Origin: Lumnitzera littorea
Lineage: Eukaryota; Streptophyta; Magnoliopsida; Myrtales; Combretaceae
Length of the DNA stretch: 64,000 nt
NCBI GenBank assembly: GCA_024138015.1
Contig: JAMXBB010000011.1
Location: 85,871,779 to 85,935,778 of the forward strand
Reading direction: 5' to 3'
A model generated the notes under the pieces. The model was not told the DNA's origin and searched no databases. It saw nothing but the letters and a program-made list of their open reading frames with translations. Of the stretch, positions 34,531-46,420 are shown piece after piece. Position numbers and translations under genes: made by a program. Within the stretch, counting starts at the first letter, position 1, and the number at the start of each line of letters is the position of its first letter.

Positions 34531-36042
34531 TGACAGCTAAGGCAAATTTTTTTACCTTGGTGTACCTAACCTCAACCCCCTAAAGAATATGGCTAACATA
34601 ATAAATGGGTCTGTGCTCTCTCCCTTTAGCTTTTACTAGCACAAAGGAGAGAACTTGGTTACTGACGGCTAGATATAAATATAAGTCCTCTCCTAGAACA
34701 AACTTAAAGAGGACGGGAGGGTATGTGAGGAAGTTTTGCAGCTCCTTGAAAGTTATCGCACATTAGGGAGTCCATTCAAAACCCTTAGGATTCTTGAGGA
34801 TTTTGAAGAACTCAGTACATCTGTCTACGCTCTTATAGATAAACCTACTTAACGTGGCTACAATATCGATAAGCTTCTGTATGTCTTTGATCGAAGAGTG
34901 AGGCTTCATATCTTTAATGGTGTGTATCTTCTCAAGGTTGGCCTCGATTCCTCTTTGGGTGACTAAGAAGCCCAGGAATTTGCCAGAGCCGAATCTAAAT
35001 ACATACTTTTAGGGGTTCAGCTTTATATCATATTTTCTCATCTAGTCGAAGGCTTCTCATAAGTCCTTAACATGATCACCAAGTTATTTACTCTTGAATA
35101 TCATATCATCGACGTACACCTCCATGTTCCACCTAAGCTAAGGCTCAAACAACTTAGTTACCATATGTTGATATGCTGCCCTAGCATTTTTAAGATCGAA
35201 GGGCATGACAGTGTAATGATACGTGTTGAAGTTGGTGGCAAATGAGGTATGGATTTTTTCTTTTAGGTCCATCTTGATTTGATTATAGCTCGAGAAGGCA
35301 TCCATAAAGTTGAGCATAAAGTGCCCAGATATGGAGTCAACTAGCTAATTGATCTTAGGGAGAGGGAAATAGTCTTTTGGGCAAGCTTTATTAAGGTTAG
35401 TGTAATCGATGCACATTTGTCGCTTCCCAGACTTCTTTTTGACCAGCACTACATTAGTTAGCTAGGTTGAATACTTCTCCTCTCTATCGAAGCTTGCCTT
35501 AAGCAACTTTTGTACTTCTTCCTCTATGACAACTTACCTTTCTAGTATAAAATGGCTCTTCTTCTATTTGACAGGTCGAGCACTAGTGTCGATATTATGG
35601 CTGTGGGTTTCCAAGTCAAGGGAGATCCAGGGTATGTCTGATGTCAACCAAGAAAACCTATCTGAGTTGGCTTCTAGGAGGGCTACTATCCCCTCCTTTA
35701 CCTCAGGAGGGGTTTCGACCCCAACCTTGGTGGTCTGGTTGGGAGAGGCATTAATCTACGCCTCTTCTGTAGGTCGGTTTCTAGAGCGGAGACACCATCA
35801 ACTCTAGTGACCTTAACATAAAGCTCTTATGAGAACTTTTAATTGTACCTACAAATTCCTACCTTAGTAGGGGTCGGGAATTTGGTCTTCAAGTGGAGGG
35901 ATGATATGATGACTCTAAAGGCATTCAAGCTTGATCGTCCCAAGAGGGCATTATAGGGGATAGGCAGTCATCTACGATGAACTCCATCGATCGTCGTATA
36001 ACATTGTCGTCATTGCCAAGCTCTATGTCTAAAGTAATGATA
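34531..36042 (-). pseudogene. Tat RT and end of protease remnant
   Basis: On the minus strand, the end of protease with its ALLGRS-like motif lies at 36042-35830. RT runs from about 35560 to 34700. Its ordered motifs are CIDYTNLNKACPKD (about 35425-35384), FMDAFSSYNQIKMD (about 35314-35273), MPFDLKNA (35209-35186), the catalytic YVDDM (about 35118-35104), and GKFLGFLVTQRGIEAN (about 34990-34943). The RNase H N-terminal part follows (VLVKAKGREHRPIYYVSHIL). The YVDD catalytic site is kept, but stops and frameshifts occur. The motif wording is that of Tat/Athila-type elements, clearly different from the RTs of the two + strand gypsy insertions. Confidence 0.85.
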
Positions 36043-36048
36043 CCTTTG

Positions 36049-36192
36049 TGATAGGAATCAGGTTATTAGGTCTTTAACCTATAGTCAAGCCCAAGGATTG
36101 GAAGGACTAACGAGCAAATCCTTCTACTCTAGCTAACCCCTATTGAGGCCGAGTTGCTCCTTGCTGCTGATCAACTCCCTATGCCATTGAGG
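36049..36192 (+). repeat. Truncated 5' LTR of the 36-41 kb gypsy element
   Basis: It aligns with 39950-40090: shared CTTTAACC, GATTGGAA, CCAGCTAAC/CTAGCTAAC, CGAGTTGCTCCTTRCTG and GATCAACTCC. The match ends near 36190, where gag sequence follows within about 60 bases. Confidence 0.8.
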
Positions 36193-36254
36193 TCTCAAGA
36201 TATGCCGCTATGTAATAGAAAAACTTTTAGGTCATGAAAAGGTGAGAAGGATAC

Positions 36255-39200
36255 AAAGAGATTAATACTTAGCTTGAGATGAAGAGAATAATCAGAAATA
36301 TGTTTGTGCCGGATACTTATTTACAAGATACTTTTGCTCAACCTCAGGAGCGAAGACAAGGAGGCTGAACTATTGACGATTATGTTCAAGAGTTCCAAAT
36401 ACTTATGACTCACTGTGAAGTAAATGAACCATTAGTAAGAATAGTCTTTAGGTTCCTTACTAGTTTGAAGAGTGATATCCAAGACATTACAAAACTCTAG
36501 CAATTTACCACAGTGGATGAGGTCATATGAATAGCCCAAAGAGTGAAAAGGTAGAGAAGCAGCCGAAGGCTGACCCGATCACCAACTAGTCGACCTATTC
36601 AGTCAAGCCAACCTGTTCAGGGAAGCTACCGAAGTCAGTCGAGTACCAAGGTGACTAGATGAGCAGATGTCAAGAATGAATAGAAGGGTCAACCTGATAG
36701 TAATGTGCCAACTCGGACACATAAAGAGGAGTAAAGATTTGGAAGGAAGACAAGCCAAATAAAATGTTTCAAAGGTTAGGGGTTTAGACATATGGCTACT
36801 TAGTGTCTGAAATGACGAACTAAGGTCATCAAAGAAGACATCTCGAAGTGGATAATATTGACGAGGAACCTAAGGAGGAGACTATTCTTGAGAGAGAGGC
36901 TTCTCAAGAGAATAAATTGGTTGAGGAAGATGCATTTGCTGAGGGCTTAGATCAATTGATCCTAATCGTTCAACGTACAATGAGTTTAGAATCCTCATGT
37001 AAAGAGGAGTAAAGAGAAAACTTATTCCATATCACGTGTAAGGTGATTGATAAGTTGTATGTGCTCATTGTAGATAGTAATAGCTACACTAATGTGACAT
37101 CTATCGACCTGATTAAGAAGTTGAAGTTGCTGACTATCCTACATTCGAAGCCATACAAGTTACACTAGCTAAATGAGAAGGGAGCACTACATGTCATACG
37201 GTAAGTATTATTGTCAATCTCGATTAGGAATTATTTCAATAAATTCTTTACAATGTACTGCTCATGTATACGTCACATGTACTACTAAGCCGACTATGGC
37301 TTTATGATTAAAGAGTTATCCATGATGGATATAGGAACACTTATGTGTTCGAGAAGGATGGAAGGAAGATTACACTAAACTCTATGCTGCTAAGTCAAGT
37401 TAGCAAATTGCAAGATAAACTTGCTCAAGGATCAAAGAAGACTCTAATGATGAGTGAAATTGAGCTCTAAGAGGCTATTAAAATCGACGTGCCAACCTTT
37501 ATGTTGGTTAGATGATTATTAGAGTTGAGGGAATGGGGTGAATTACCCCTGGAGGTTATGGAGCTATTGAATTAATATGTTGACCTATTTCCTGAACAGT
37601 TGCCGGAAGGTTTGCCACTGTTTAAAGGCATTAAACATTATATTGACTTAATACCCAACATTGCTTTATAGAACCAACCAGCAACTTATCAGATGAGCTT
37701 CAAAGATAAGTCAATGAACTACTGGAAAAGGGTTATGTAAGGGAGAGTTTTAGCTCTTATGTTGTGCTAGCACTCTCGGTGCTGAAAAAAGATGATTCCT
37801 AGTTAATTTATATTAACAACCGAACCATAAACAAGATCATGATTAAGTACATGTATCCCATCCCTAGGTTAGATGACATGCTGGAGGAATTGAGTAGAGC
37901 TCAAATCTTCAGCAAGATCGATTTAAAGTCTAGCTACCATTAGATTTGGAAGAGGACGAGAGATGAGTGAAAAACTGCATTAAGAACTCGACATGGCTCT
38001 ACAAGTGGATGATGATGCTATTTGGCTTATCGAATGCCTTGAGCACTTTCATACGATTGATGAACCACATGTTGAGAAATCTGATGGGGAAATGTGTCAT
38101 GGTGTACTTTGACAACATCCTAACTTATAGTACTGACATGCCAAGTCATAGTGAACATCTCCGTATCGTATTAGATGTGCTTCGAGCTAAGAGGTTATTC
38201 GACAATCTATATAAGTATTGTTTTTGCCAAGAGGAATTCATGTTTTTAGGCTATGTAGTTGGTGGAGGAGGCTTACAAGTGGACGATGAGAAGATCCAAG
38301 CCATTGTAGAGTGGCTGATTCGAACCACCTACGTTAAAGTAAGAAGTTTCTATGGACTAGCATCCTTCTATGGAAGATTTATCAAAAATTTCAGTACCAT
38401 CTTCTTCCCCCTTATTGAACTGATAAAGAAGAACATCAAATTTAAATGGTGAGAAAAAGAGGAAAGATGTTTTGTTGAGGTGAAGAAAAGACTGACTTCT
38501 GTACCTGTACTACTTTACCAGACTTCAAGAACATATTTAAGCTGGAATGTAACACATCAAGCATTTGTGTAGGTATTGTCCTAATACAGGAAGACTGACC
38601 AATTGCTTATCATAGTGAGAAGCTCAGAAGACCTCATCTAAATAACTCTGTATACAAAAAAAGAACTCTTAGCTCTTATCTGAGCGCTTCAAGTGTAGCA
38701 GCATTACCTGTTGTCAAGAGAGTTTATCATTTATACTAACCATGAGTTACTGAGGTACCTTCGAAGTTAGACCAAGTTGTAGAAGCAGCAAGCGAGGTGG
38801 ATTAAATTCCTTGAGGGATTCAATTTTGTGATTAAGTATAAACAAAGGAAGAGCAACGTAGTTGCAGATACTCTTTCAAGAAGATACGTGCTCTTGATTG
38901 AACTACAGACTAAGTTGTTTGGGTTTGTAAGTATCAAAGAGCAGTATTCTAAGGACCCACACTTTGGACCCATTCTTGGGCGGTGTACCAATGGAAGGAC
39001 GGTAGACGAATATCATGTGGAAGATAGATACTTATTCTGAAGTGGAAACTTGTACGTGTTGACCTATTCAATGAGAGAGTTGCTTATCAAGGAAGCCTAT
39101 AGTGAAGGACTCTCCGGATATTTTAAGGAGAGAAGGACATATGAGTTGCTGAATGGACAATTCTTTTAGCTGAGAATGAGGTAAGACATACACCAAATTG

Positions 39201-39949
39201 TTAAGGGCTGTATCGTATGCAAGAGGGCCAAGTGCTAAGCCAAACAAGGGAAAGTAATGCCTTTGCCTGTCCTAACTAGACCTTAGACTGAGTTGAGTAT
39301 GGACTTTGTTTTCAGATTACCAAGAACTGCCCGAAGCAAAGACTTTGTGATGGTGGTCATTGATAGATTTAGTAAGATGGCATACTTTGTGCCCTGCTTT
39401 AAGACTAACGATGCTTCAGCTATTACTTCTCTCTTTTTGCAAGAAATTGTTCGATTACATGGCGTGCTGAGAAGTGTAGTCTTAGACAGAGATCTAAAGT
39501 TCTTGAGTCATTTCTAGAGAACTCTGTAGTGACAGATTGGGACTAAACTATTATACAGTACTTCCTATCACCCCTAAACTGATGGCCAAACAGAGGTGGT
39601 AAATTGTACTTTAGGATCACTACTCTAAGGTACAGTAGGTAAGAATTTAGCTTATTAGGACATCTATTTACCTGTGGTTAAATTCACTTACAACTGAACC
39701 ACTTATGACAACACAAGCAAACCCCCTTCAAAGTTGTCTATGGTTTTAATCCTAAGTTGCCCCTCAATTACACCTTTGTACCCATATCCAAGCAAGAAGA
39801 CCTTAACACAAGAGCTTGAGCACGATCCCTACAATACATCTACGGCAAAGTTACTTAGCAAATTGACTAAGCTGCTAGAAAAATAAGAGAAAAGGCTAAG
39901 GGAAGAACGTCGAAACAGTTTCAGTCTGGAGACCTATTACGGCTACACT
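36255..39949 (+). pseudogene. gag-pol remnant of the 36-41 kb gypsy element
   Basis: In order: a gag C-terminal part (about 36265-36570) and a broken zinc knuckle near 36755-36810, whose second Cys is lost. Protease is at about 37020-37330 (IVDSNSYTN in the active-site position). RT runs from about 37600 to 38452, including a 161-codon open stretch (37967-38452) with MMLFGLSNA and catalytic YFDN in place of YFDD. RNase H is at about 38460-38870, ending ADTLSRR. Integrase has a zinc region at about 39050-39220 and a core at 39293-39600 with SMDFVFRLP, VVLDRDLKF and a TDGQTEVVN stretch. No chromodomain is evident before the LTR at 39950, so the lineage (chromovirus-like) is not settled. Stops and frameshifts throughout. 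Confidence 0.85.
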
Positions 39950-40903
39950 TGAGTAAGGTTACTGGGCCTTTAACCCACAATTGAGCCCGATGATTGGAAA
40001 GAATAACAAGGTGAATCCTCTTGCTCCAGCTAACTCCTACTGAAGTCGAGTTGCTCCTTACTGTCGATCAACTCCTTATACCATGTTGAGTGATTGCATA
40101 TCTTTTGGAAATTGAGTGCCGACTAGAAGAATGCCCTGATGACAGTTGAACTCTGTGCGTTTGCTCGACCCTAACCAAATCAACTACTTACTTAGCAACA
40201 ATGGTGCCGAGCAGCTGAGAGATCCATCTTACATGAACCCTTAGCCAATCCTTCTTGGATGAGTCCACTTCTATCCAGAACTTTTGTTTAGTACCCCTAC
40301 TCAGCACTTTGGCTCAGCAGAATTCCAATTGATCATACAAAATTTGTCTTTTTTTGCTGGAGAGTCACCCAACCACAACAAGCTACATATCCGAGCAACC
40401 ATATGATGGAATCTTTTATAGAGGATATTTACTTTAGTTGTATTTTTCATTGTACTCTTTATTATTCTTTGTACATTGCTTCTTTTAGGTACTACACTTT
40501 TTGTCTTTTCCATTTTTAGGTAAGTTGCTGTAGTTTCTCGAGTATAAATACCCATGGTATATGTAGTCACATGACCTTATCATCATCATCAATATACTGA
40601 GATTTTGCTTTGTTTGTAACCACTGCTTTCATTAACTTGTTTTCTTACTTCATTTCACTCTTATCTTAACCTTTAAGCAAGGTTAGGTGGTAAGTAACCT
40701 TATCGAATTAATTCGTGCATCATATTGAACTGTGCTGTGAGTTTTCGGAAGTTCTCTTGATGCATCATATCATCTAGACCTATTCGTGGGTTTGCTTATA
40801 CTTTTCCTTTTCTTGTTCTTTCACATACGTTCCATTACTCATTTCAAGCTTTTACCCATCCTTGCCACTGGCCTTATCTATTTTTAGTTACGGTTTCACA
40901 TCA
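39950..40903 (+). repeat. 3' LTR of the 36-41 kb gypsy element
   Basis: About 954 bp, TGAG...ATCA. A canonical TATA box (GAGTATAAATACCC) lies at 40540-40553, so the LTR still shows a promoter core. Open frames inside it, including one at 40301-40570 on the minus strand, are not meaningful. Confidence 0.75.
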
Positions 40904-42760
40904 CCTTTGGCTGAAATAGTTCCCCCATTAAAGATGATGTGATTATGGTGATAGGGCTTCATCTTGATAAGTAACTTGCTCCCCATCTTCTCATATGTGT
41001 GTAAAAAGAGAATGCCAATGGAGCTGCAGGTGTCCACCATAAGCTTGAGGACCTCAAAATTTATGATTCTTGCCCCAATGATGAGGGCATCTTAATGAAG
41101 GGTATCTACCCCCTACAGATCCTTATCGAAGAAAGAGATTGAAGTGTCAATCTTCTACCTCTTCTCTCTGATAGCTATCACCTTAGACGGGGTATTAGTT
41201 GAGTTGCTAGTGCTCAGCTGGCTCTCTAGGTGTTGCCCCTTAATGATTATGTTGATGATGCTGTTGAAGGCTTGGTCATTAAAACCTCAATCATTACAGT
41301 GATCTTCAATCTACTCTACTCGGGCGCCCTTGGTTAGTTGCCTCTAAGGCACCCTATCCTCATCATCATCAGAGTGGTCATTGTTCCTACTTGTGGGCCA
41401 TAAACTTGCCGAAGTAGCCCCGTTAAATAGCATACTCAATTGTGTTCTTTATCCGGAAGCACTCCTTCATGATGTGGTTGTAGATGTTATGGAGTTAGCA
41501 ATAGTTTTCTAATTTTTGTCAATTGGGATTCCCCAGCATTTTGGGGGGCTTCTACAACAAGCCTCTATTTTGTACTTTAGCAAAGACATGGGCTATTGGT
41601 CTATTCAGAGGTATATACTATGTGTATATGGGGGGCAAAAGTGGTTTTGTTTAGCTTGGTGCTTCTTACTACTCGAGCCTTCTTCGTTAGCTTTGTTTGG
41701 TGCCCTACCTTTGAGGTAATATTTTACAAACAATCTTCTCTTATCCTTCTTTCTACCTAACCTCTTTCAGTCGATGTTGCGCTTAGTACAGTTGTTGTCC
41801 TCCTAGTCTATGTATTTCTAGGTCTTATTCCAGAATTCGACTAGGTTCTTTAGCTTGCTCTTCACAAGCAAATGGAAGAAGTCTCCTACAGGTCTTATGC
41901 CAAGCTACGTGGCATGCATTGCTACTCCCTCATCTAATTGAGGGATCTCGACCACAACATTATTGAACTAGGTTACATATTCTCACAAAGTCTCCCCTTC
42001 ACTCTGCCTAGTCAAGTATAAGGATAAGGTGTCCTTGGACTGGAGCTTGCTAACTCTGAAGTGGAGACTTAACCTTCATGCCAGCTCATCAAATGAGCCA
42101 ATAAAGTTCTCAAGTAGGTGGTTAAACTACGTCCAAGTTACTTTCCTCAAAGTACTTAGAAAGCTTACACATTATAGCATCTCCATGACTATAGAGGTTT
42201 ATGAGAGTACGAAAATGGAGAAGGTGAACATTAGGATAACAAGTGTCATCATACTGGTCCGAGGTAAGAAGTTTGTTGTTCGGAGGCAAAATTTCGTCTT
42301 AGACATCCCTTGTAAAGGGGCTTTTGTTGTTCGTAACCAACCCTACATCATCAGCTGCCTTACTCCCCTATTACTTAGAGAGCCTTCGTACAATAATATG
42401 AAGCTCATTCAAGTCAACATTGTTTACCAGGTGAGCTCAATGCATTGTAGAGAGTGCCGGTACTCCATAGGAGTCGACCACCTACTCATGGCCAGCAAAG
42501 GTATCGTCACGGGTGGCCGTAGACTATGCTTGCTATTCTTATACTAAGGGATTAGGTAGTTGATCCCAACCATTTTGCTACTGCTGTTGGTTGTCATGCT
42601 TGATGTAGGCATTAGACGCCTCAGGTGGGTGGATATGCTTTCTATGCCTTTCAGTATCCTCAAAGTGAGCGTGGAGCAACCTGTTTTGGGTAATAAACTC
42701 CTCAAGCAAGCACTCCATACGCTCCAAGCACTATTTAAGTATCTCCTTAACTAGTGGCAG
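40904..42760 (-). pseudogene. Tat gag and start of protease remnant
   Basis: Minus-strand translation gives a gag N-terminal part at about 42740-42550 (ERMECLLEEF, HPPEASNAY). The capsid region lies at about 42030-41815, with the QSEGETL.EYVT.FNNVVVEIPQLDE pattern, then LVEFWNKT.KYID. The protease start is at about 41090-40910 (IINFEVLKLMVDTCSS, FNGG flap-like). The active-site region reads VDTCSS where Tat elements usually have a D-N/T-G-S-S motif. Protease continues at 36042 beyond the gypsy insertion. Plus-strand frames here, including a 172-codon one at 42029-42547, are antisense shadows. Confidence 0.75.
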
Positions 42761-42883
42761 GTTAGTTATTCACTAATTAGTTATTTTCAGGATTATCGAT
42801 GCGAGACATATTAGCAATAGAGTGTAGTGTTTAGTGTGTATTTCAGTAGGAAATTGGATTTGTTTCCTATAGACAGTATCAAA

Positions 42884-43412
42884 TGTCGTATTTGGGTTTT
42901 AGCTAGTAGAGATTAATTAAGATTAGGCTTTGGGCTATTGATTGAGCTTACAAAATAAGAACCAACAAGGGACACCAAAGGGTTGTTCAACGTGGCCACT
43001 TCGATGCTTAAATCAATAATGTGTAGAGAGAGGATAACAAGTATGCGAGAGAGTAAGATAAAGCCTAAGTACACAAAATGTTAAGTGACTTACTGTTGGA
43101 TGGTAGTCTTATATTTATAGAAGAGTGGAGTTGGTGATTGGAGAGGAGTTAGTGGGCAGAAGCCACGTCTAAAAGTAATTGGTAGTAGAGTTACAAGATC
43201 TAATGTGGTCCACAAATGCAAGAGGTGGTTGTTGACTTGGTCACTCAGCCTTATCTACGGTCTCTAATTGTTAATGACCATTGTAGTCAAGTAAGCCTTG
43301 AGGTTAGCCACAAGGATAGGGAAGCCAAATCTATAAAGGCATGGCCTAAGGCATAAGCCTAATTAGGTCGACATAGGCCTGAGGGGTTCATGTCTAAAAT
43401 ACCCTATCAACA
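42884..43412 (-). repeat. Tat element 5' LTR
   Basis: 529 bp. On the minus strand it starts TGTTGATAGGGTATTT and ends CAAATACGACA. It matches the two pieces of the 3' LTR at 15536-15940 and 19587-19699. The primer binding site expected just inside (left of 42884) is not recognisable; the minus strand there reads TTTGATACTGTC, possibly decayed. Confidence 0.8.
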
Positions 43413-45260
43413 CTCTCCATAGTTATAATATGTATAATTGGAAGAAGAAAAGGAATAAGTATCATGTAATCTTGACTCTTACTTAAAAAAGAAAAAAAAG
43501 AAGGTATTAGCTATTAGCTAAAGTTAGTTGTTCATGGGCCCACTAAGCCCCACCTGACCTACTTCGAGCCTAAGTTGTGTTACCTAATCCTTCCTCGACC
43601 TCTAATACAGGGCTTGACCTACTCTTCATAGTTACTTGGCGCTCCAATTGTAGAGAAAAACAACTTAAACCTTAAGGGAGAACTGGTAGCTTAGGTTCAC
43701 CTGTCAAAGTCAACCTCTTTAAGAGTACCTTAGAGACCTCTTAATCTATCGATGTTGCATAACAATTTGACACCACAACTAAATACAACCCTCATCCTAG
43801 GCCTTATGGTGTCTTGTTGCCTTAATGCATAACCCTATAAGGGCCACAAAAGCATTAAATGCGAAGGGGCTAGTAGAAGTCCCAAGAGGGGTGCATAACC
43901 ATACCTTTACCAGAAGGTACAACCAACACAAGTCTCAAAGGTCTAAGATGGGACGTTAGGATTATGGGTTACTTACTGTAGATGGGGTTCTCGTTGACAA
44001 TCGATCACTTGCTATGTGTGTAATGGTTGATCTTAGAGATCACTTGACCTAATGACACGTGTAAGGATGTAATGGAGAGATTCATGGGAGGAAGAACAGA
44101 CATACTTGATCACTTATGCACATGTGTGGTAGAAGATGAAGCCTTATGTTTTGTGAATGTTCTTGATTCATTCTTTACTGTGTAGCTTATTCGATCTTTT
44201 GTAGAGTAACTTCAGTAGAGTTTCTATGTTTGTCTCAAGTTAGCCGATACTCAAAATGTCCTCAAATGAGAGGAGGGGGTCTTATTTATAGATTTTACGG
44301 ACAGATCTCAACCATTAAATTACTCTAAGATGGATAGTTAAAATCTGATGTTGCTGGTGAATGTTAGATTGCCTTGGATGATCCAATGGTTGAGACTCAA
44401 TCCTTCTCCTCTTACGGAGCATGAGCTTGGGCTTTAGCTTTAGGCTATGGATAAGCCTAATAGCTTATAATTAAATAATAAGCCTATCAATTACAAAACA
44501 AGGCCATAGCTCATATATGAATTAAAATAGCTCCTTTGAGGTTGAACAAAATCCAAATGAGCTCAAAAGTATTTCTTCCAAGCCTCATTTTTCATGTACG
44601 AGTTAATCAAGTAAGGCTAAGATTGGAATGATAGGTTTAATGTCTCTATTCTAAGCCTTCTAAGTCATATCTCCCTAAAACATTCCTGTTTTGGCCTAAT
44701 TTCCTAGGCCCTATCACTCGCCTGTCCAATCCATGATATTAAATTGGACTAAAAGTCCAATTATTGAAATGACCCTCTCTACTTACTCTTCCATTTAATT
44801 CTCCCTTCTCTAAATGTATATGGCCCTCATCCTCTTAAGAATGGTATGCCCACTAAGCCTAAACTCTCACTTTCTTTCTTTACCCTCCCTTATCCTCTAA
44901 AGCTAACTTAATTTTCGGAGTGTTCGTACTAGAGTAATCTTTAATGCCCACTTAGTCATGTGTTGTCTGTGCAAGTCAATCCAGCTATCTCGAGGCCCCA
45001 TCGACCTACTCATATACCCTAGAAAGCTTAAAACTTTGCACCAACAAAGAACTAAGGATAACATAATTGTAGATACTTTTCCAAGAGTTTACACATAAGT
45101 ATTCTTCTTCTTTTTTTTTTTTTTTTATCTTTACATTCTTTAGTAACTTCAATCATAAATTTCACATTATTTTTTCGCATCTATGGCTCCTATTGATATA
45201 AACCTTCATGACAACAACTTTATAAATATATAAAATCATATGATTCATGTGATATCTAAG
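43413..45260 (-). other. LTR-like, GC-richer block with a minus-strand TATA box
   Basis: From about 43530 to 45060 base composition is like that of the neighbouring LTRs, not the AT-rich flanks. No protein is readable. On the minus strand TCTATAAATAAGACCCCC near 44280-44300 is a good TATA box. This may be part of an LTR or leader of another retrotransposon. No repeat partner was found in the window. From 45070 the sequence turns AT-rich with a T-run at 45109-45126. Confidence 0.35.
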
Positions 45261-45269
45261 CAAGCAAGT

Positions 45270-46420
45270 ATTAATATAGTTCTCTTCTCTATTATGTTCT
45301 CAATCACAAAGCCTAATAAGAATTCTAGTGACTTAGTGAAAAGGGTACCATATAACTACTTGATTTGATGTTGGATCTTGAGTTATATATCAAGTGATTT
45401 GTCCAAAAACTTTTTGTATGTACAATCCACATTCAAATTGTAGAAAGAGATTAATGGATAGTATGGACAACTAAATGGAACATTTGTTTTAGTTACATCA
45501 TGAAGTTAGTAATCTTTATTCTTTAACAAGGGAATTAAATCGTAGTGTCCATTGTAACAAGTTGAAGATGTATTTGGGACAAATTGCATGTGTTGAATGG
45601 AAATCTTATTTGTCCATGGGAAAGAATGGATTATTGTACTGGAAAATTGATGGAGAGGCTTACAATATTTGAATCACAAAACAAGCTCATGTATTTTTAA
45701 CAAGCTTAAGAGAAGCATATAGAAGTGTTTGAAACAAAAATATCAACAAGGAAGCCTTACACTTACATCCTTTTATCTTATCTAACAAATTGATATGTAA
45801 AGACAAGTTATTGTTATGTTGTCTAATGATGTAGAGACAACAAAATGGTATCAAACAAAATGGAGGGATTAAAAAAACAAGGGTTAAAAAGAAAGAGAAT
45901 AGTAACAGTAGAGGAAAACCTTGTTATAGGAATTGTTGAACTAAATACCTTATAATAAAGAATTGTTTTCAAATTATTGGATGCCTTAACTGATATAAAG
46001 GGAAGAAGATAGTGAAAAGGAAGGTTGCAACTTGTCATTATATAGTAGAGTAAATTGGACTTAAACTAACTACTTCTTTTGATCATGTTTCTAACATAGT
46101 TTAAGGGAGTTCAACAAATGTTGGGTTAGAACTCAAATAGTTTATCTACATATTGTTTAATCTATTTGCAAAGAGCTAATGAAGTTTATGGAAGGGAAGC
46201 AAAGCATGGAGTTGCATTAGCAAACATGGTTCATTTTGTAGGTATATCCAATCCTATATTATGTTTTAATGATTTGAATAACAATATCAGTTATTAGATA
46301 GTAAAAGCAAGGGCTACTAATCACATGGCTCGCTTTTCATCATTGCTATATGTAGAGGTTTATATTCAATTTGGGTTTGATTCTTTAGACTAAGGCGACA
46401 ACACTAAGCGAGTTAACCCA
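45270..46420 (+). pseudogene. Ty1/copia gag-protease remnant
   Basis: Plus-strand conceptual translation gives gag-like stretches: a KEINGQYGQLNGT segment at about 45445-45485, LYSLTRELNRS... KMYLGQIACVE at about 45518-45595, and a Cys-rich remnant CFQIIGCLN.YKGKK at about 45967-46010. A protease active-site remnant near 46298-46335 reads KARATNHMA, where copia elements have DTGATNHM-like sequence. The catalytic Asp is gone. No integrase, RT or LTRs were recognised nearby, so only a fragment survives. Confidence 0.55.

Larger units (their letters stand above)
36049..40903 (+). mobile_element. Ty3/gypsy element inserted in the Tat protease gene (5' part deleted)
   Basis: The insert starts TGATAGGAATCA (36049) and ends CACATCA (40903). 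CCTTTG at 36043-36048 recurs at 40904-40909 as target duplication (5 bp is usual for the family; the sixth base may be chance). Tat protease homology runs up to both edges from outside. The 3' LTR is 39950-40903. Only about 145 bp of the 5' LTR survive (36049-36192), followed by a deletion into gag, so the primer binding site and leader are gone. Gag-pol reads on the + strand, opposite to its host. Confidence 0.85.
15536..43412 (-). mobile_element. Tat-lineage Ty3/gypsy retrotransposon, minus strand, expanded by nested insertions
   Basis: Matching LTRs lie at 15536-15940 plus 19587-19699 and at 42884-43412. On the minus strand they begin TGTTGATAG and end GACGACA / TACGACA. On that strand the order is LTR, gag (about 42740-41400), protease (41110-40910 and 36042-35830), RT (35560-34700), RNase H, a second RNase H (about 34270-33980), integrase to about 31805, a + strand antisense ORF (30959-20830), a polypurine tract and the 3' LTR. 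A second RNase H and an antisense ORF between pol and the 3' LTR are known for Tat/Retand/Grande-type plant elements. Removing the five insertions leaves about 11-12 kb, a normal Tat size. Flanks carry TCTCC at 15530-15534 and 43414-43418, each one base from the LTR, so the target duplication is imperfect or offset. All proteins are interrupted by stops. Confidence 0.8.

Noticed and set aside
42029..42547. 172-codon + strand frame
   Set aside because: It lies antisense to recognisable Tat gag and has no domain of its own.
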